A DNA stretch of 64,000 bases from Artocarpus heterophyllus (Eukaryota; Streptophyta; Magnoliopsida; Rosales; Moraceae). Position numbers and translations under genes: made by a program. The stretch spans positions 9,862,235 to 9,926,234 of the forward strand of contig CM046345.1 of the NCBI GenBank assembly GCA_025403435.1, given 5' to 3'. Numbering within the stretch: the first letter of the stretch is position 1; every line of letters begins with the position of its first letter. Below the pieces are notes generated by a model. That model made no database searches. It was given only the letters and a program-made list of their open reading frames with translations, and was not told the origin of the DNA. Of the stretch, positions 13,201 through 25,819 are shown in pieces.

Positions 13201-13610
13201 AATGCAGCAAAAGAATTGTTTTTAGGGAGAACAAACAAAAGAAAAAAAAAAAAAGAGCATGCCCCAACTACACTGCATAGACAACATAAATTCCCCGTTA
13301 AACACGCTATCTGATCAAAGAATCATCAATTTAAAAGTCAAAGCACCAAATAGTACATTAGACTTTTCATTTAAAAGAAAAACAAATAAAGTTCCAAAAT
13401 AAAATCCGACCAATGCCAGAGCTTTTTTTCGTTACAATGCAACAATATTGGACCCACTAAAAACTTCTCCAATCGTTCTCGATCCTCCTCCTTCCTTCCT
13501 GGTCTGTCTGTCAGACTCGCAGGCAGAAAGAGAACAATTTAACAACAACAGCACAGCGCCCTTCAAAATCGCCACCAAAAAACAATCTTTCTGCCGAAAA
13601 TCCAAGATCC
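10262..13610. other. eIF4A 3' UTR then intergenic DNA
   Basis: The eIF4A 3' UTR probably runs to about 10500-10560. The rest is AT-rich and without recognisable genes. It contains a three-copy tandem repeat (11050-11296) and a copy of the dispersed 'ctatagtgtaaagctctcac' family (11758-11850). A T/C-rich leader precedes the next gene at about 13440-13610. Open frames here (for example 12418-12618) have no family features. Confidence 0.5.
11050..11296 (+). repeat. Three tandem copies of an ~88-bp unit
   Basis: Units begin at 11050, 11139 and 11226 (spacing 89 and 87 bp). Each contains 'catttgggaatagaat', 'ctatcaagagcaaatcata' and 'caactatttgg'. A few substitutions separate the copies. The unit makes a repeated open frame (11109-11309) but shows no sign of being a gene. 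Confidence 0.85.
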
Positions 13611-13952
13611 ATGGAAGATTACAGCAGATCAAGGTCGTACGGAAGTGGGATGATGCAGATTGACAACTACTATGGACCGCCCAGAAGCTACAGCACGTCG
13701 TATGCTCAAACCCAGATGGGAAACGACATCAACAACAACAATATTGGAGACTTGAAGTTCAAGAAAGTGAAAAGCACTTCTGGGTCTTCTTCTTCAAAGG
13801 GTTGGAGCTTTGGAGACCCAGAGTTTCAGAGGAAGAAGAGGGTGGCTAGCTACAAAATGTACTCTGTGGAGGGAAAGATGAAGGGCTCTTTCAGGAAAAG
13901 CTTTAGGTGGCTCAAGGATAAATACACTCAAGTCGTTTATGGCTGGTGGTGA
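13611..13952 (+). CDS. DUF3511 family small basic protein
   Basis: Single-exon 113-aa plant protein of unknown function. The N-terminal half (residues 1-60) is low complexity: Ser/Tyr-rich with an Asn run (NDINNNN). The C-terminal ~45 residues carry the conserved DUF3511 signature, seen here as DPEFQRKKRV, YKMYSVEGKMKG and RWLKDKYTQVVYGWW at the extreme end. Length and layout fit the family. The start was chosen at 13611 because it is the first ATG after a pyrimidine-rich leader and the protein then has the expected size. No signal peptide or membrane segment. Family knowledge gives no biochemical role. Confidence 0.93.
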   Translation: MEDYSRSRSYGSGMMQIDNYYGPPRSYSTSYAQTQMGNDINNNNIGDLKFKKVKSTSGSSSSKGWSFGDPEFQRKKRVASYKMYSVEGKMKGSFRKSFRWLKDKYTQVVYGWW

Positions 13953-14697
13953 CTTTTCTTTTCTATAATATTGGTGGGTAATCCGTATTATTATCTTTGG
14001 GTTTTTTTTTTTCTTTTTTTTTGTAAGTTGTGAGTGACAAAGGTGGATTTCTTTGTTATACTGAAGATTTAGGTTTATGGGTTGTGATAACAAGTTCATG
14101 ATCTGTGTTGGCCACTGGACAATTGGGCAAAGCAAGTACTTTTTACCGGGTATCTTCTTCCGGGGCGTAAATCTAATATAAAATGTTAATTTTGAGCTTT
14201 TCCTTCATTATAGTTGATCAATCACCTTTTTCCCAAATATGGGTTCTCAAAATCTTTGAACTATGAGAATGATTTCTACTGCTTGTTGATCATGTCTTGG
14301 ACTTTCTGAGTTGTGATTTTTTTTTTTTTTTGGGGTTTTGCACTAAAATGATCCAAGAGGTAAATTTAGTTATAACTTCTGAAAACATCATCTTGGTTAT
14401 ACTTTGGTGAGATAGTTGAAAATTACATGCTATATTACTAGTGTTTCTGAGTAACTTTTTTTTTTTTTGGGGGTTAAAGATAGCATTGATATCATCCAGG
14501 ATCGTGGAAACACCCCATCCTATACAATCCAGAAGCTGGAAAATTGTCTTATGTCTGAATTTACTTGACTTTGGAGTGTTCTAATAGCTTACCAGCCATT
14601 TCGATGTTTGACTCTTGCGATTGCTAGCGAACTTTCCTGATCACAAAAGCTCTTTTTCTTTCTATGTTCAGTTCATAAGAATTAAAAAACTATAGCT

Positions 14698-15105
14698 GGT
14701 TGGTACTTAGGTTTAAAGCCGTTCAAGTTAGTTTAAATTATAAAGAGAGTCTAAATTAATGTTTAGTGAAATAGTAACTTAGATCAGTTAAAACAATGGA
14801 GGCAATTTTATATAGGTTGTAACATTTAAAATCTAAATTTTATTTTTAAAATTTACATAGTTTGAATTATTTTATACAATAAAAACTTTTTTTTTCGTTT
14901 TTTTTTTTATAAATTATAGTTTTTCAAACATCAATTCTTGGTTTAAATTTGATATAATGTTTTATTCTTGTTTTAAAATTTTATGTTTCAAAAATCAGTT
15001 TAAAATTAATATTTAAATCATATAATTTAAAACCTATAGTTTAAACTATAAAATTTTAAAATTATACTATTTTTAATTCACACACCAAAACAAACCCTAA
15101 AAACT
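14698..15105 (+). mobile_element. MITE family A copy (uninterrupted)
   Basis: About 400 bp collinear with the outer element at 5630-6830 but lacking the nested insertion. It shares 'cattaatttaaac'-like words and 'tagtttttcaaacatcaatt', and ends near CACACACCAAAACAAACCCT. It gives the empty-site version of that nested locus. Exact ends are uncertain. Confidence 0.55.
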
Positions 15106-17292
15106 AGCTCTAGAACTGCATATGAACTGGGGCAAAGCTACAAAAGTGCATTAAGACTAGTACATATGCGTCGGAAGAAGTTTTCACCTTTTAGAAGTTC
15201 TTCACACATGTAACATGTTAAAGTGGAGGGTGCAGAAAGACTGCAAAGTAAATAGCGAAAAAGTTAATTACAATTTTTTCAAGTCATAGTCACGTAAAAC
15301 AAAAAACTCGTTATACTGACTATTTCTACATATGATGGGTCCTTCATTAAAGAGAAAACCAAGATCTTTCTCTTGCTGGTCAATTGTCGAGTCTCTTGTA
15401 TGAGAGTCCAGTTTATTGGTATTATTGCTTCCTGAATATGAGTTTGGTAGAATGAGTTATAATTAAAATTTTTAGTTTCTATAATATAAAGGTTTTTATA
15501 TGCTAACATGATTAAAAAAAAGTAAACTATAGTATAAAGCTTTCATATGTTATTATTTTCTACTTAAAAGTTTTAGTTCTAACTACACTTCTTAAACAGT
15601 AGAAATTACTTACTCCTGCCGTGAATTATTTTTCTCCCCTTCAGTGAGGAGTTGCCATTAGCTATACATAGTCCAGAAGAGATAAAATCTGTAACATCTC
15701 TTTCTTGAAATTTGCAAGGTAGAGCACTACTACTTTTTAACATAAATTTGTCACCTCCATGATTTTTCTGATACAAAACACTTGTGACTATGATAACTTT
15801 AATGAGATTTATATTCTGATATGCATTTCAATATGCGTGCTTTCTTCGTAGGTACATATATGTGTAAAGTTGGTTTCTTTTCCATCTTTAGTGGTCTAAT
15901 GTGATTTGCATTATACATATATAATTAATGTTAGCATGCAGCCATTCATGTCGTTTTCAAACTTGGTATTTTGGATAAAAATAATTCATGTCTCAATTAA
16001 TTCTTGCTTATCAACTACGAGCATATAATCCAAATTCTCTAATCAAATATTTTCCCCTCTGATTTCCTGTCAAAAACTAATGCATTTTTACTTTCTTTAA
16101 CTTTTAAGATAACATGTCAAAGCATGTCTATTAATCTAACACTTGGAATTAGTATCAGCTTCTTATGCACAAGTTCGTTTAATAGCTTGTAAATAATACG
16201 AGGTTCTGAAGGTCTTTTTATTTATTTTATTTATTTTTTTTATAAAAAAGGCATTATTTACAGATATGATATCAAGAAAGATAATCAATGGGGTCACTAT
16301 CCAATCAGATGAAGTGCCGTGTGCCATAAAGAGCTGCATTTTGACTTGATCTTGGTTTACTCTTCTTTTTTTTTTTTTTTTGGTTAATTAATTGTTTGAA
16401 TGGTATCCTAAAACCAAATTCTGTTTGATGTTAGACTGTAATTTGTCAGAATCCACTTTGGTCCTTGATTTTTTTTTTTTTTTAAATAAGGTTGTCTTAG
16501 CTTGAGCTTTATGCAAAACCACATATTTCTATGAAGACGACTTGAATAAAAATAGGAACAAATTATACTTGATAAGTGAAAGGGAAATTGAGATATTTAA
16601 ATGTGTGTCATGAATTAATTTATGATCCATTTATTTTTTATTTAACGTACAAAAACCAACGTAATTTGATTAAATATAAATGGGGTAATAAGTTTCACTT
16701 GAATTGATGACAAATTCATTTACTCCTCTTATTGATTAATTGCAAAGAGGTGACAATTGACATAGTCAAAACCATCACCATATCAACTACCATAGTCTTA
16801 ACATTAAAAAAATCTTTTATTAATGGAAGGAGTTACATCATTTGGAATCATTTAATGAAATTATAATTTTTTTTTCGGAGACAATTGATAAACTGTTCAT
16901 CTCTAGACTTATTACTTGAAAGCAAAAATAAATCAAGTGTAAATTAATAGCTTTTGAGGCGATTAATGAACTATTTTAACTCTAGATTTATTTACTTGAA
17001 CGCAACATAAAAATGATCAACACAGAGTTAGCCCTACTTGTTGATTGCTCTGCTCTGGCTTTGGCCCCATGAAGATTATTGACAATGAAAGGTTTGGAAA
17101 AGAGTTGACTAAATTTTTGCGTGAGGTGCAAGTGAGCTGGATTTTGGCATCTACTTTAGACCACACTTTTTTTTTTTTCCAGAACTAGTAGGCATTTTGA
17201 GAAACCACCACCTTTTTTTTTTTCCCTGCTTAATTGTCTCGTTCTCACTTCATTTCGCTTCTAAATCCAACACATTGAATTAGTGCACCCAT

Positions 17293-17410
17293 GGCTTGTT
17301 TGTTTCATTGTTCGAATCACAATTTAAACCTTTTTGTTAAAATATTCTTTCTCATATAAATTTAAATTTTTGTTAAAATTTTATGTTCAAATCTATAATC
17401 CAAACGAGCC
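17293..17410 (+). mobile_element. Short MITE-like element with terminal inverted repeats
   Basis: 118 bp with left end GGCTTGTTTG and right end CAAACGAGCC, a 10-bp inverted repeat with one mismatch. The interior is AT-rich and non-coding. The target duplication is unclear (CAT on the left, ATT on the right). Confidence 0.5.
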
Positions 17411-18192
17411 ATTAGATTCATCTGTCAAGTACTAAATCTAGTGCAGCAATTAAAAAAAATTGTGACATACTTTTTTATATGTTTATTGTTTGTTCCTCAA
17501 ATTCAGAATGGCTGCTATGACCTCTCTCTCTTGCATACCGCTGAGAAAGCTAACAGAAATGAAAAATGCAGCGTACTGTGTCTAGTAGGAGTAGGACTAA
17601 GACTTCCTCTATTTGTGATATTAAAATTTAGGCTAGAAAATAAAGATAAAAAAATCTTTGTTTGACATTTTGGTTGGAACCAACCAACAAACACGGTAAA
17701 GTTTTCAGCAATTATAATAAAAAGTAAAAAATTATTACAGTGTAAAGCTCTCATATATTATAGTTTTTAAACCAACATTTTCAATTCCAACAATTCTAAG
17801 TGATACATGAAAAAAAAGAAACGGCAACACCTTCCAAACTGAAAAGATGAGTAACACATATTATCATCTCCCTTCTACTCTTGTCTGTTCAACGAGGGCT
17901 ATTTTTGCCGTTCTCATCTTATATATTTTTTCTTTGATTAATGGAGGAATACGTGTTTAGTTATCGGAATAAAATAAATAGATAAATAAGAAAAACTATT
18001 TGATTTGAGAAAAGCAACAACTAATGCAAATATGAAATAATGTTACATAATACAGGCCTTTTTTTTGGCAAGATAATAATAAGAGTATGTACTACTGTTG
18101 TATTGTATCAATTAGTATCTAAAGAACCGTATTAACATAACGAATCAGTAGTAAATAAATACCATTCTCATCAACGAAAAACAACAACAATA

Positions 18193-18658
18193 TGTTAGAA
18201 TAAAATTGTGATGAAAACCATCATCACCCATGATCGTTCATGTCAAATCATCAAGAATATTAATAAGATGCGGAAGCTAACCTGAATCCATTGATAGAAT
18301 GTGATTCTTGAGTCCTTTGGTTGAGGATCTTCCAAGTCTGGTACGTAAATCCTCATTCTCAGAATGCTCTTTAATCTCTCTGTAGATGGGTAACAGAAAA
18401 ATAATGTACATACTGACTTGGGACCACAACCCCTTTATATAATTGCTAAGCCCTAGCAATTATATTTAATTACTAATTTAGCCCATCATAAAATTAGTAA
18501 TTATATTTTTAGTCTTTACACATAGGAGGCCCACATTTAATGATGCATTAAAAGCCCAAAACCTAAATTGATCACTTTTAATTGAGCAACCTTATTTGAT
18601 AGCCTTTAATTCAGATTTATTTAATATATTAGCCCATATATTGGATTTTGATCCAACA
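18193..18658 (-). mobile_element. Solo LTR with perfect 5-bp target duplication
   Basis: Read on the minus strand, this 466-bp segment begins TGTTGGATC and ends TTCTAACA, the TG...CA form of an LTR. CAATA flanks it directly on both sides (18188-18192 and 18659-18663). No second LTR, primer site or internal retroelement DNA is adjacent, so it is what recombination between two LTRs leaves behind. Its short length and ends suggest a Ty1/copia-type LTR; that lineage is an inference. Confidence 0.85.
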
Positions 18659-18663
18659 CAATA

Positions 18664-19221
18664 ATCTCTTCTTCATTAGCGTCGGGATTATAGTTTCAAT
18701 CCAACTTTAATCCAACTAGAAAATTCTCAAAGACAATCAAATGGAACAGTAATCCATAGACAACGCCATTTAAAATGTCCAGAAATATTGTAAACAACAT
18801 AATATATATATACATACACACACACACACTATCCTTGATGTAAAATGAGATTAATATAAATAACAATTTCCATTCCTGAGGAGGTCACAACTGTAGTAAT
18901 CAACCTTACAGAATTATTCAAGCCATCGGAATTGATCCCTTGGTGGTTTTTTTTTTTTTTTTTTTCTATTTTACTTTTCCAAGAACGCCTTTGTGAATTT
19001 CTTTTTTTCTTTTGGCTTGAATTTGTGAAAAAGTTTGTGCCTACCACTTTGCCTTGTTTATTCTTCATAAAACAAAACGCAGCAACCAAATGCTGGTAAA
19101 TTTTACATTAAATAAGAGGATAATAGCCTAATAGGCTCAAGAAACTATTTAAAATCAATATCTTTGACAAGGTATAAGAATTAATCATCTACTTGAAAAT
19201 TGCGGGGGAGACAAACACAGT
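18664..19221. other. Intergenic, no gene seen
   Basis: AT-rich with a (CA/TA)n microsatellite near 18805-18830 and a 22-T tract near 18944. No ATG-containing exon for the following PPI-like gene was found here, so its 5' part is missing or diverged. Confidence 0.4.
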
Positions 19222-20860
19222 ATTTTGCTGGACAATGTGCTCGCAAATGCGAGGCATCAGCCAAAACATGGTAAACCAAGAGCCCCAAATTATTATCCTT
19301 CAAAAGTCGATGAACTGTACTCTGTCAAATTTCGGTCAGTTGATCATGAAGATCCAAAATTAGAAGCTGAAATTACAGAAATAAAGGAGCTGGTCAACAA
19401 GTTGAGTCGAGACAAACTTGCGATCAACAATAAACTCGACCCAAGAATGGTTTGTTGATAAACAAGCCCCGGAATTATTTTCTATGATTGAGCACTACTC
19501 TTTGTGTTACTAAATCATTGAAAATATTATAATTATAAGCCTAATATGTTAGGCCTGTTGTAAAATTTATTGTTTCAACAGTTTGATACTACATGTTTGT
19601 TAGTAATCTCAATCATAAAACGGCCAAAGTTAGGTATAGGTGAGTGAAGAAATTCGATCAAGTTAAGTTGTCTACGTGTTAGTCATTAGCTAAAGAAATA
19701 GTAGTAATTTATTTAGTTTATTTTATTGTGTGGTCTATGTTTGTTCTTTGTGCAATAAAGGCCATTAATTAGGCCCACAAATAGCTGAGCATTCAGCTCA
19801 TTTCTCCACGGCAGCGTCCGAAAGAAATAGGATGAAAAGAGTGAGTGTGTGATTTTTTGGGTTTTGTGAGTTTAATACAAGTAATTTGTTTTTATCATTA
19901 TTGAATGAATTTCTTCTTCTTGAATGATAAATTAGAGTTGCATACTCTAATTTTGTCTCTTTCTTTTTCAATGTAGACAAGCTACAGTTTGCAAACATAG
20001 TACTTGCAAGGGAAAACCGGTTAAATCATGCCTGTCAAGAGAAGAGCTTGTTCAACATGTGAGGAAACTAACATAAATGTAACTATTTTATTTTATTGAT
20101 TCTTTCCATCTTTTTTTTTTTTTTTTCCTTTTGGGATTTGTGACTATTGAAATGAGTTCAGAAATTGCATTTCCGGGTTCTTCATGGAACCACCAGTTTG
20201 GCGGAGGAAAAGCAGCTCTTCAGAGAGATCAAAGCTGAAGGCCAACCACGTTGACTTGAAGAGCTGACCGGTTTAGTAAGCTGAATTAAATTAACATTCA
20301 TGAACCTTTTCAAATCTTTACTTCAACGAAACATTATAATATAAATCAGTCTTGTTATGCATTTTCTAAAAGTAGACTATCTGTTGGCAGGACTATCGCA
20401 AAATTCGATGCGAGAAAACTCATAGAAAGGCGACTAAAGATCGACTTGGAGAAATCGTTAGTTGGCCTAGGAAGGAAAATGTTGCTGAAGCTGTTGTGCT
20501 GGGAAAGATCCGCAACTCCTCGAGCACAAACAGGAAATCTGTACGAGAACAAGTGAAAGTAAGAACAACTAATTAAGCATTAGAAACTGAGGTTTCTCAT
20601 TTTGTCTTACCACAATCAATAATTTTGTATGCCCTTGTGGTAACTTGTAATGCAAGGTATTGAGCAATGAACTCAAAGAACTACGGAAAAAGCAGCCAAA
20701 AGTTGGTCGTCTAAAGGAGGAATTGAAGATGGCGGAGAAAGAGATAAACTTGTTGAGGAACCAATTGGCTGATACAAATGAGAGGAAGAAGGAAGCGTAC
20801 CAATGCTTTCTTCAACTCATGAAAAAACCAATTATATCTGATTCAGAAGCTCCTAAATGA
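19222..20860 (+). pseudogene. Proton-pump-interactor (PPI)-like pseudogene
   Basis: Exon-like pieces resemble plant PPI proteins, coiled-coil proteins that bind the plasma-membrane H+-ATPase tail. Piece 1 (about 19222-19449) gives the YSVKFRSVDHEDPKLEAE segment. Piece 2 (about 19977-20057) gives KLQFANIVLAREN in one frame and SREELVQHVRKL in another, so a frameshift lies between them. Piece 3 (about 20161-20270) gives LAEEKQLFREIKAEGQ and then hits an in-frame TGA. Piece 4 (20391-20559) and piece 5 (20657-20860) join in phase through a GT-AG intron; piece 5 gives the coiled coil with LKEELKMAEKEINLL. No ATG start, one frameshift and one early stop indicate decay. The C-terminal exons remain open, so a shorter expressed product cannot be excluded. 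Confidence 0.6.
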
Positions 20861-22193
20861 CATATCCGTTGCCTTCTGCTGTTTTCCATCTTGTGTGTAT
20901 GTATTTGTTTGACATAAGGCTTCCTTTGGATCTCGAGTTCAAATTGTAACGATTTAAATGTAGTTTAAATTCTCCTAAACAAATGAAAAGAGAAAAAAGA
21001 AAGAAAAATTTGGTTCATATACACCCATTTATTCTTAGCATTAATAATAAATGTATAATAATAATAAACCTACAAAGGTGTGTTGTCATGTTATATATGG
21101 TCCATAATTCCACTCCAAGTTTTTTAGAAGATAGTGATTGCAACAAAGCATTCTAAGTTGACACAATCTATTAAATTTCTCACAGATAAAAGATTCTATA
21201 TTTTCAAGCCACTCACTAAAATCTCTTGGATTACTTTTATTCTTGACCGTTGAATTAGGTTTATTGTTTTATTTTTGGCCTCTAAAATGTAAAAAATAAC
21301 ACTTTAAACTATGCTTATTGTCCCGTCTTTAGTCCTTCAATCACCAAATTCATTAAAACTCAACAAAATCAATCATTTTTGTCCTTCAATCACAAAATTC
21401 GTTAAAACTCAACAGAATCAACCATTTGATCCTGATATTGCTAGTTAATGAAAGATATTTTGACAAATCATGCCTAAATAAATTTAACAATTGTCAATGT
21501 AAGAAAAAAAGAAGGGAAACTTATGTTCTCTCTCTACACAAGCTTATTGTCTAACAAAGCATGTGAGAATTAAATTTAAAATTTATTTTGTAGGCGTTAT
21601 TTGTTGTTTAAAATACCCTCTATTAACCAGTATTGTGAGGGTCACATGGTTGATTTAATTGAGTCCATAAAAAAATTCTATGACCGATGAGCCGAACATA
21701 GTTCGGTGCAAACATGAAACAATGTGCATATTTGGACTTGCAATTTGAAATGTTTTAAACTTGAAAGGCCAAAAGGGGACACAAAAATAGTTTGGGGTCA
21801 AAATTAAAATTTAACTCATCTATCTTTTAACTCCCACAAAAAAGCTGTAATCACATATTTTTGACAAGGTAACGTGCACAGCACGTCATCTAACACCAAT
21901 TGCAAACTGCCACTTACGAAAGTCCAAAAAGTTCAAATACTTTTTACACTACCAGAACATTTTAGGGGGCAATAGAAACAATGAAAGCGAAACTAAAGAA
22001 AGGAAGGCCAGAATAGGGACGTAAGACCGCATCAAAACGTAAACCGAGGATTCTGCCAAAACATCGACGTTTGTCACCGATCAAATGTCACCAACCAAAT
22101 GGAGCTCTTGTTTTAGAGAGAGAGAGAGCAGTTTGGGATTTTTGTCTCTCTTTCCTTTTTCTAGAGAGAGAAAGTGTCTGCGACGGAGAGAGG
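20861..22193. other. Intergenic plus NIPA9 leader
   Basis: No gene seen. A ~47-bp tandem duplication lies at 21334-21428 (core 'gtccttcaatcac'). From about 21980 the sequence becomes the leader of the NIPA9-like gene, with GA-rich tracts at 22117-22130 and 22162-22173. Confidence 0.4.
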
Positions 22194-25100
22194 ATGTGGG
22201 AATCGATCTGTCTGACGCTGGCGGCGACCGCCGGAAACAACATCGGAAAAGTGCTTCACAAGAAGGGCACTGTCATTCTCCCTCCTCTCTCTTTCAAGCT
22301 CAAGGTAACATTCCTCCCTAGTCCCTCCCGCTCTTTTTTTTTTCAAATTTATTTCTGTTCTTACATTTGGGGATGGGTTCTTTGACTTTACGATTCTCAT
22401 TCTTCGTGGGTTGCCGATGGCTTCGTTTAATTCCATTGTAAGAATTGGGAAATAAAATTAACGAATTTCTATGGGTTCTTTGATTGCCTACCATTAAAAA
22501 AATAAAACTTCATTTTTCAATAAAAATGGTTTCTTTTTCGATTCCAATGCCGGAAATGTTGAAATTTTATCTGGGTTTTATTTTTCGAAATAGTGGAGTT
22601 GTGATTTCTATTGACAAGATTCATTTCAGCCCTTATCTTGCGTTTTTTTTCCCCTTGGGTAATCGGATGTTTATTTGTATTTTCTGCGTGATTTTGTGTT
22701 TGTAGGTGATAAGGGCATATGCCTTTGATAAAGCTTGGTTGATAGGTTTTCTGATGGATATATTTGGAGCCTTGTTAATGTTGAGAGCACTTTCTCTAGC
22801 TCCTGTGAGTGTGCTCTTACTGCAAGTTATGATTTCTATTTTCATGGGCATAGCTTCAAGAGTTAAGCTTTAATCAATATTGCCAATAAAACAGTTATAT
22901 CTGTGAGATATATATATATATATATATATATACTCTGCCGCAATTTTGAGATAATACCTTGACTATTTCTTGAGGCAAAAGTAATTCTTTGGTGAAAATT
23001 ATGGATTTTATCATCTGCTAGTTAGATTTGGATTCGGTTCTTTCTAGATGTCTGTAATCCAACCGGTTTCTGGATGTGGACTTGCTATTCTTTCTGTTTT
23101 TTCCCACTTTTATCTGAAGGAGACCACGAATGCTATTGACTGGATGGGAATTACTTTAGCAGGCATTGGCACCATAGGTAATGTAAGTTTTTTCTCATTT
23201 TTTTTTGCTGATTATTAAATCTGTATTTTTTTCGGTTTAAAATTTTTAAAAAGTCACACCCCTCCCTTTTTTTCCTTTTTATCTTTAACTGATGTTATAT
23301 GTATTAAAATGACCCCTGTGGTTCTGATGCGTCATCAGCAGTATATTGTTTTTAGTTTGCTCCTTTGTAAATGCATAGGGTTTCTCTGCATCATAGCCAA
23401 ATCTTTGACCAATAGAAGTACTTGGCCGAGTGTTATAGTACAGTCACCACAACCATACAGCTTTCAGCTCTTGATTTTCTGTTTACTGAAAAGATGAAAT
23501 TACTTATTTTTCTATCTACAGGAGTCGGTGCTGGAGGTGAGGAGCAAAGGGCTTCTGCTATATCCATATATCACTTACCATGGTTGGCAATCATCGTCGC
23601 CACCTTGTTTGTAGGTATGTTATCCTGCAAGTTGTCTAATTTTCTGTATTGTTACGTCTTTGTAGTCGGCATTATAATATTGCAAGTTACAAGTGCCTTT
23701 CATGTTAGATTTAATCCACTGAATCATAATTGGAGGGCACACGTTGATACTCCATCTTTTATTTGATATTCAAATTTATGCAATGTACAGATTTTAAGCT
23801 TTAAATACCTCTTGTTATAGGTACTCTTTAATGGTTGGCTTCGTATCTACAAATGTCAACGGAGAGAACAGGAATTGGTAACTTGAGTTATGCTTTTCTT
23901 TTATGTATAGTACTTGATCAGTTCTATGGTCTTTCATCTTCATTATTCATTGACGCTTGTTGGCGGTGCAGATGGAATATGAAGTTGTTGAAGAGATTAT
24001 ATATGGCCTGGAATCTGGCGTTCTGTTTGGGTATGGTCTCTTCTTGACTGATTTCATGTATCTATTTTGTTCCTTGTGACAGAAATGACACCTGTCTCTT
24101 ACCTTCCAATATTATGGTGAAATTCATTGCTGTGTAAATTTGACAAATACGAAACAAATGTGCGCATGGTTGATTTGCTAGTTGCCAGTCAACCCCAACA
24201 TGGTTTTAATTGTGTTGTTTTATTCAAAATGTAATGGTTGGTTTAATCTGATAGTCAGATATTTTAGGGGTTGATCTCAAATTAGAATACTGTGTTTGAT
24301 TCAGAATTGTATAAATCACATAAGGAAAGGACTACACGTTGATGTTGATAATGCGTGTTCAATCTTTTTGTACAAGATGAAATTCAGATAGAACAAAGCA
24401 TGATCGTTTATGGCAATAGCATATGGCTTCTGCTGTGTCCTGAACCGTGACTATAGTACTGATATGAAGATTACCCATCAACTACAGGATGGCGTCTGTA
24501 ATATCAAAGATGGGATTTGTTTTCTTGGAGCAGGGTTTCCCCAGTATCCTCGTTCCTATCTGCATCTCAATCAGCATATTTTGTAGTGGGACAGGATTTT
24601 ATTACCAGGTAAATACCCTGAACAGATTCAGAGCGCTTCACCTCAATGTATAGGTCATTTAAACAGGAAATCTTGGTACATTACCATTACATAATTTTAT
24701 CAGTGAGCCTTCCTTTTGGGCTTTGAAGAGTTATTTTGTTGCTCATTTTTCGTTTTACCTTTTCCTACTTCATGCGATATTTTTGTCTGTGAACGTATGT
24801 TTGCCAGTCGGCTTCCGTATCACTCAGTTTCCATGTTCACTGGCGATTCCTGTAGAGTTGCATAAGTTGCACCCTTCAGATTGAGGCCATTAGACACGAG
24901 AAAACACACGATCAGCCATTCTAGTGATGTAACTTTGTTTATTAACAGACCCGGGGTTTAAAGCATGGAAGGGCAATTGTCATATCAACATGTGCTGCTG
25001 TGGCATCGATTGTGACCAGTGGGCCAGCTGGAATGCTTGCTTTGGGCGAAAGGTTGCCTTCGGCTCCAACGGCCTGTTTGTCACTTCTGCTTGGATGGTA

Positions 25101-25819
25101 ACTTAAAACATGCTAAATTACATCTCTCTCTAAGTAGAATAAACCTTCCTCAGCATCCAAATTTTAGAACTATATTCTCAAACAAACGCTGTCACGTGCA
25201 TGCACCCTGGAAAAATAGGCCTTTAGGCATAATTCTATAGGTAATAGGCAGGCTGTTTAAGAACTTTGCTGGCACGACAAAACGTTGTCGTCCCTCAATT
25301 GTGATGGGATTAAATGTGGTCCTTATATATTGAATGTCAGGTCATGGTACGACAAGCTTGTGGTCCCAGTGGTTCTGGTTATAAATGTCTGTGTGATTCA
25401 TAAGTAAGATCCAACACAAGTTTTAAAGTCATCGTACACAACTTGCAAAAAACGACCACATGGTTTTGAATTGGAGGGATTGAGTGCTCCACCTGGGACT
25501 TGGATTATTTCTTTTCTTCTGTCTGCACTCGTTTCAAACATGTTTTAACTACAGGTTGCTGATTATCCTTGGTGTGGTTTTACTCGTGAGTTCATCCCGG
25601 CTGGTTCGGCTCCTTCCTTGTCGATTACGACGTTTTGTACAAAGTGGCATTGATGGGAACTTTGGAGCCCGACAATCAGGGTCCATCTGTGTTAGGGTAT
25701 CGAACCCTAGCTGTTTTCCCGACCGCAACATTTTGGTGAAAGGTTTTTCCTATTTGAACTTGAAGGAGGGGAAAGGAAAAAAAAAAATTTGCTGGGTTGA
25801 AACTTTTTTCTCCATTTGA
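22194..25819 (+). CDS. NIPA9: Probable magnesium transporter, NIPA9-like
   Basis: Multi-pass membrane protein of the NIPA (DUF803) family, proposed Mg2+ carriers. Nine exons: 22194-22304, 22706-22804, 23048-23177, 23522-23610, 23821-23877, 23972-24030, 24488-24608, 24949-25097 and 25555-25819, all GT-AG and in phase, giving 359 aa. Family landmarks: the N-terminus [47 protein letters not shown], a cytosolic [16 protein letters not shown] stretch, [20 protein letters not shown], and [20 protein letters not shown]. Hydrophobic stretches fit about eight or nine membrane segments. Exon 4 must use the GTAGGT donor after TTT (23610); the alternative donor 4 bases later gives an immediate stop in exon 5. 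The C-terminal tail after the last membrane segment is unusual (see findings). Mg2+ substrate is known for the family, not shown here. Confidence 0.92.
22905..22932 (+). repeat. (TA)n microsatellite in NIPA9 intron 2
   Basis: A run of about 12 TA dinucleotides within the intron at 22805-23047; likely polymorphic. Confidence 0.9.

Larger units (their letters stand above)
13953..18192. other. Gene-free stretch with MITEs
   Basis: The 3' UTR of the DUF3511 gene is followed by AT-rich DNA without coding signal. It contains a MITE A copy (about 14698-15105), a short MITE (17293-17410), and fragments of the dispersed 'tatagtgtaaagctctca' family at 15522-15580 and 17738-17770. There are several poly-T tracts (14317, 16364, 16467). 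Confidence 0.5.

Noticed and set aside
23309..24047. Several 60-115 aa frames inside the NIPA9 locus
   Set aside because: They are exon-intron read-through; the real coding sequence is the spliced model in phase.
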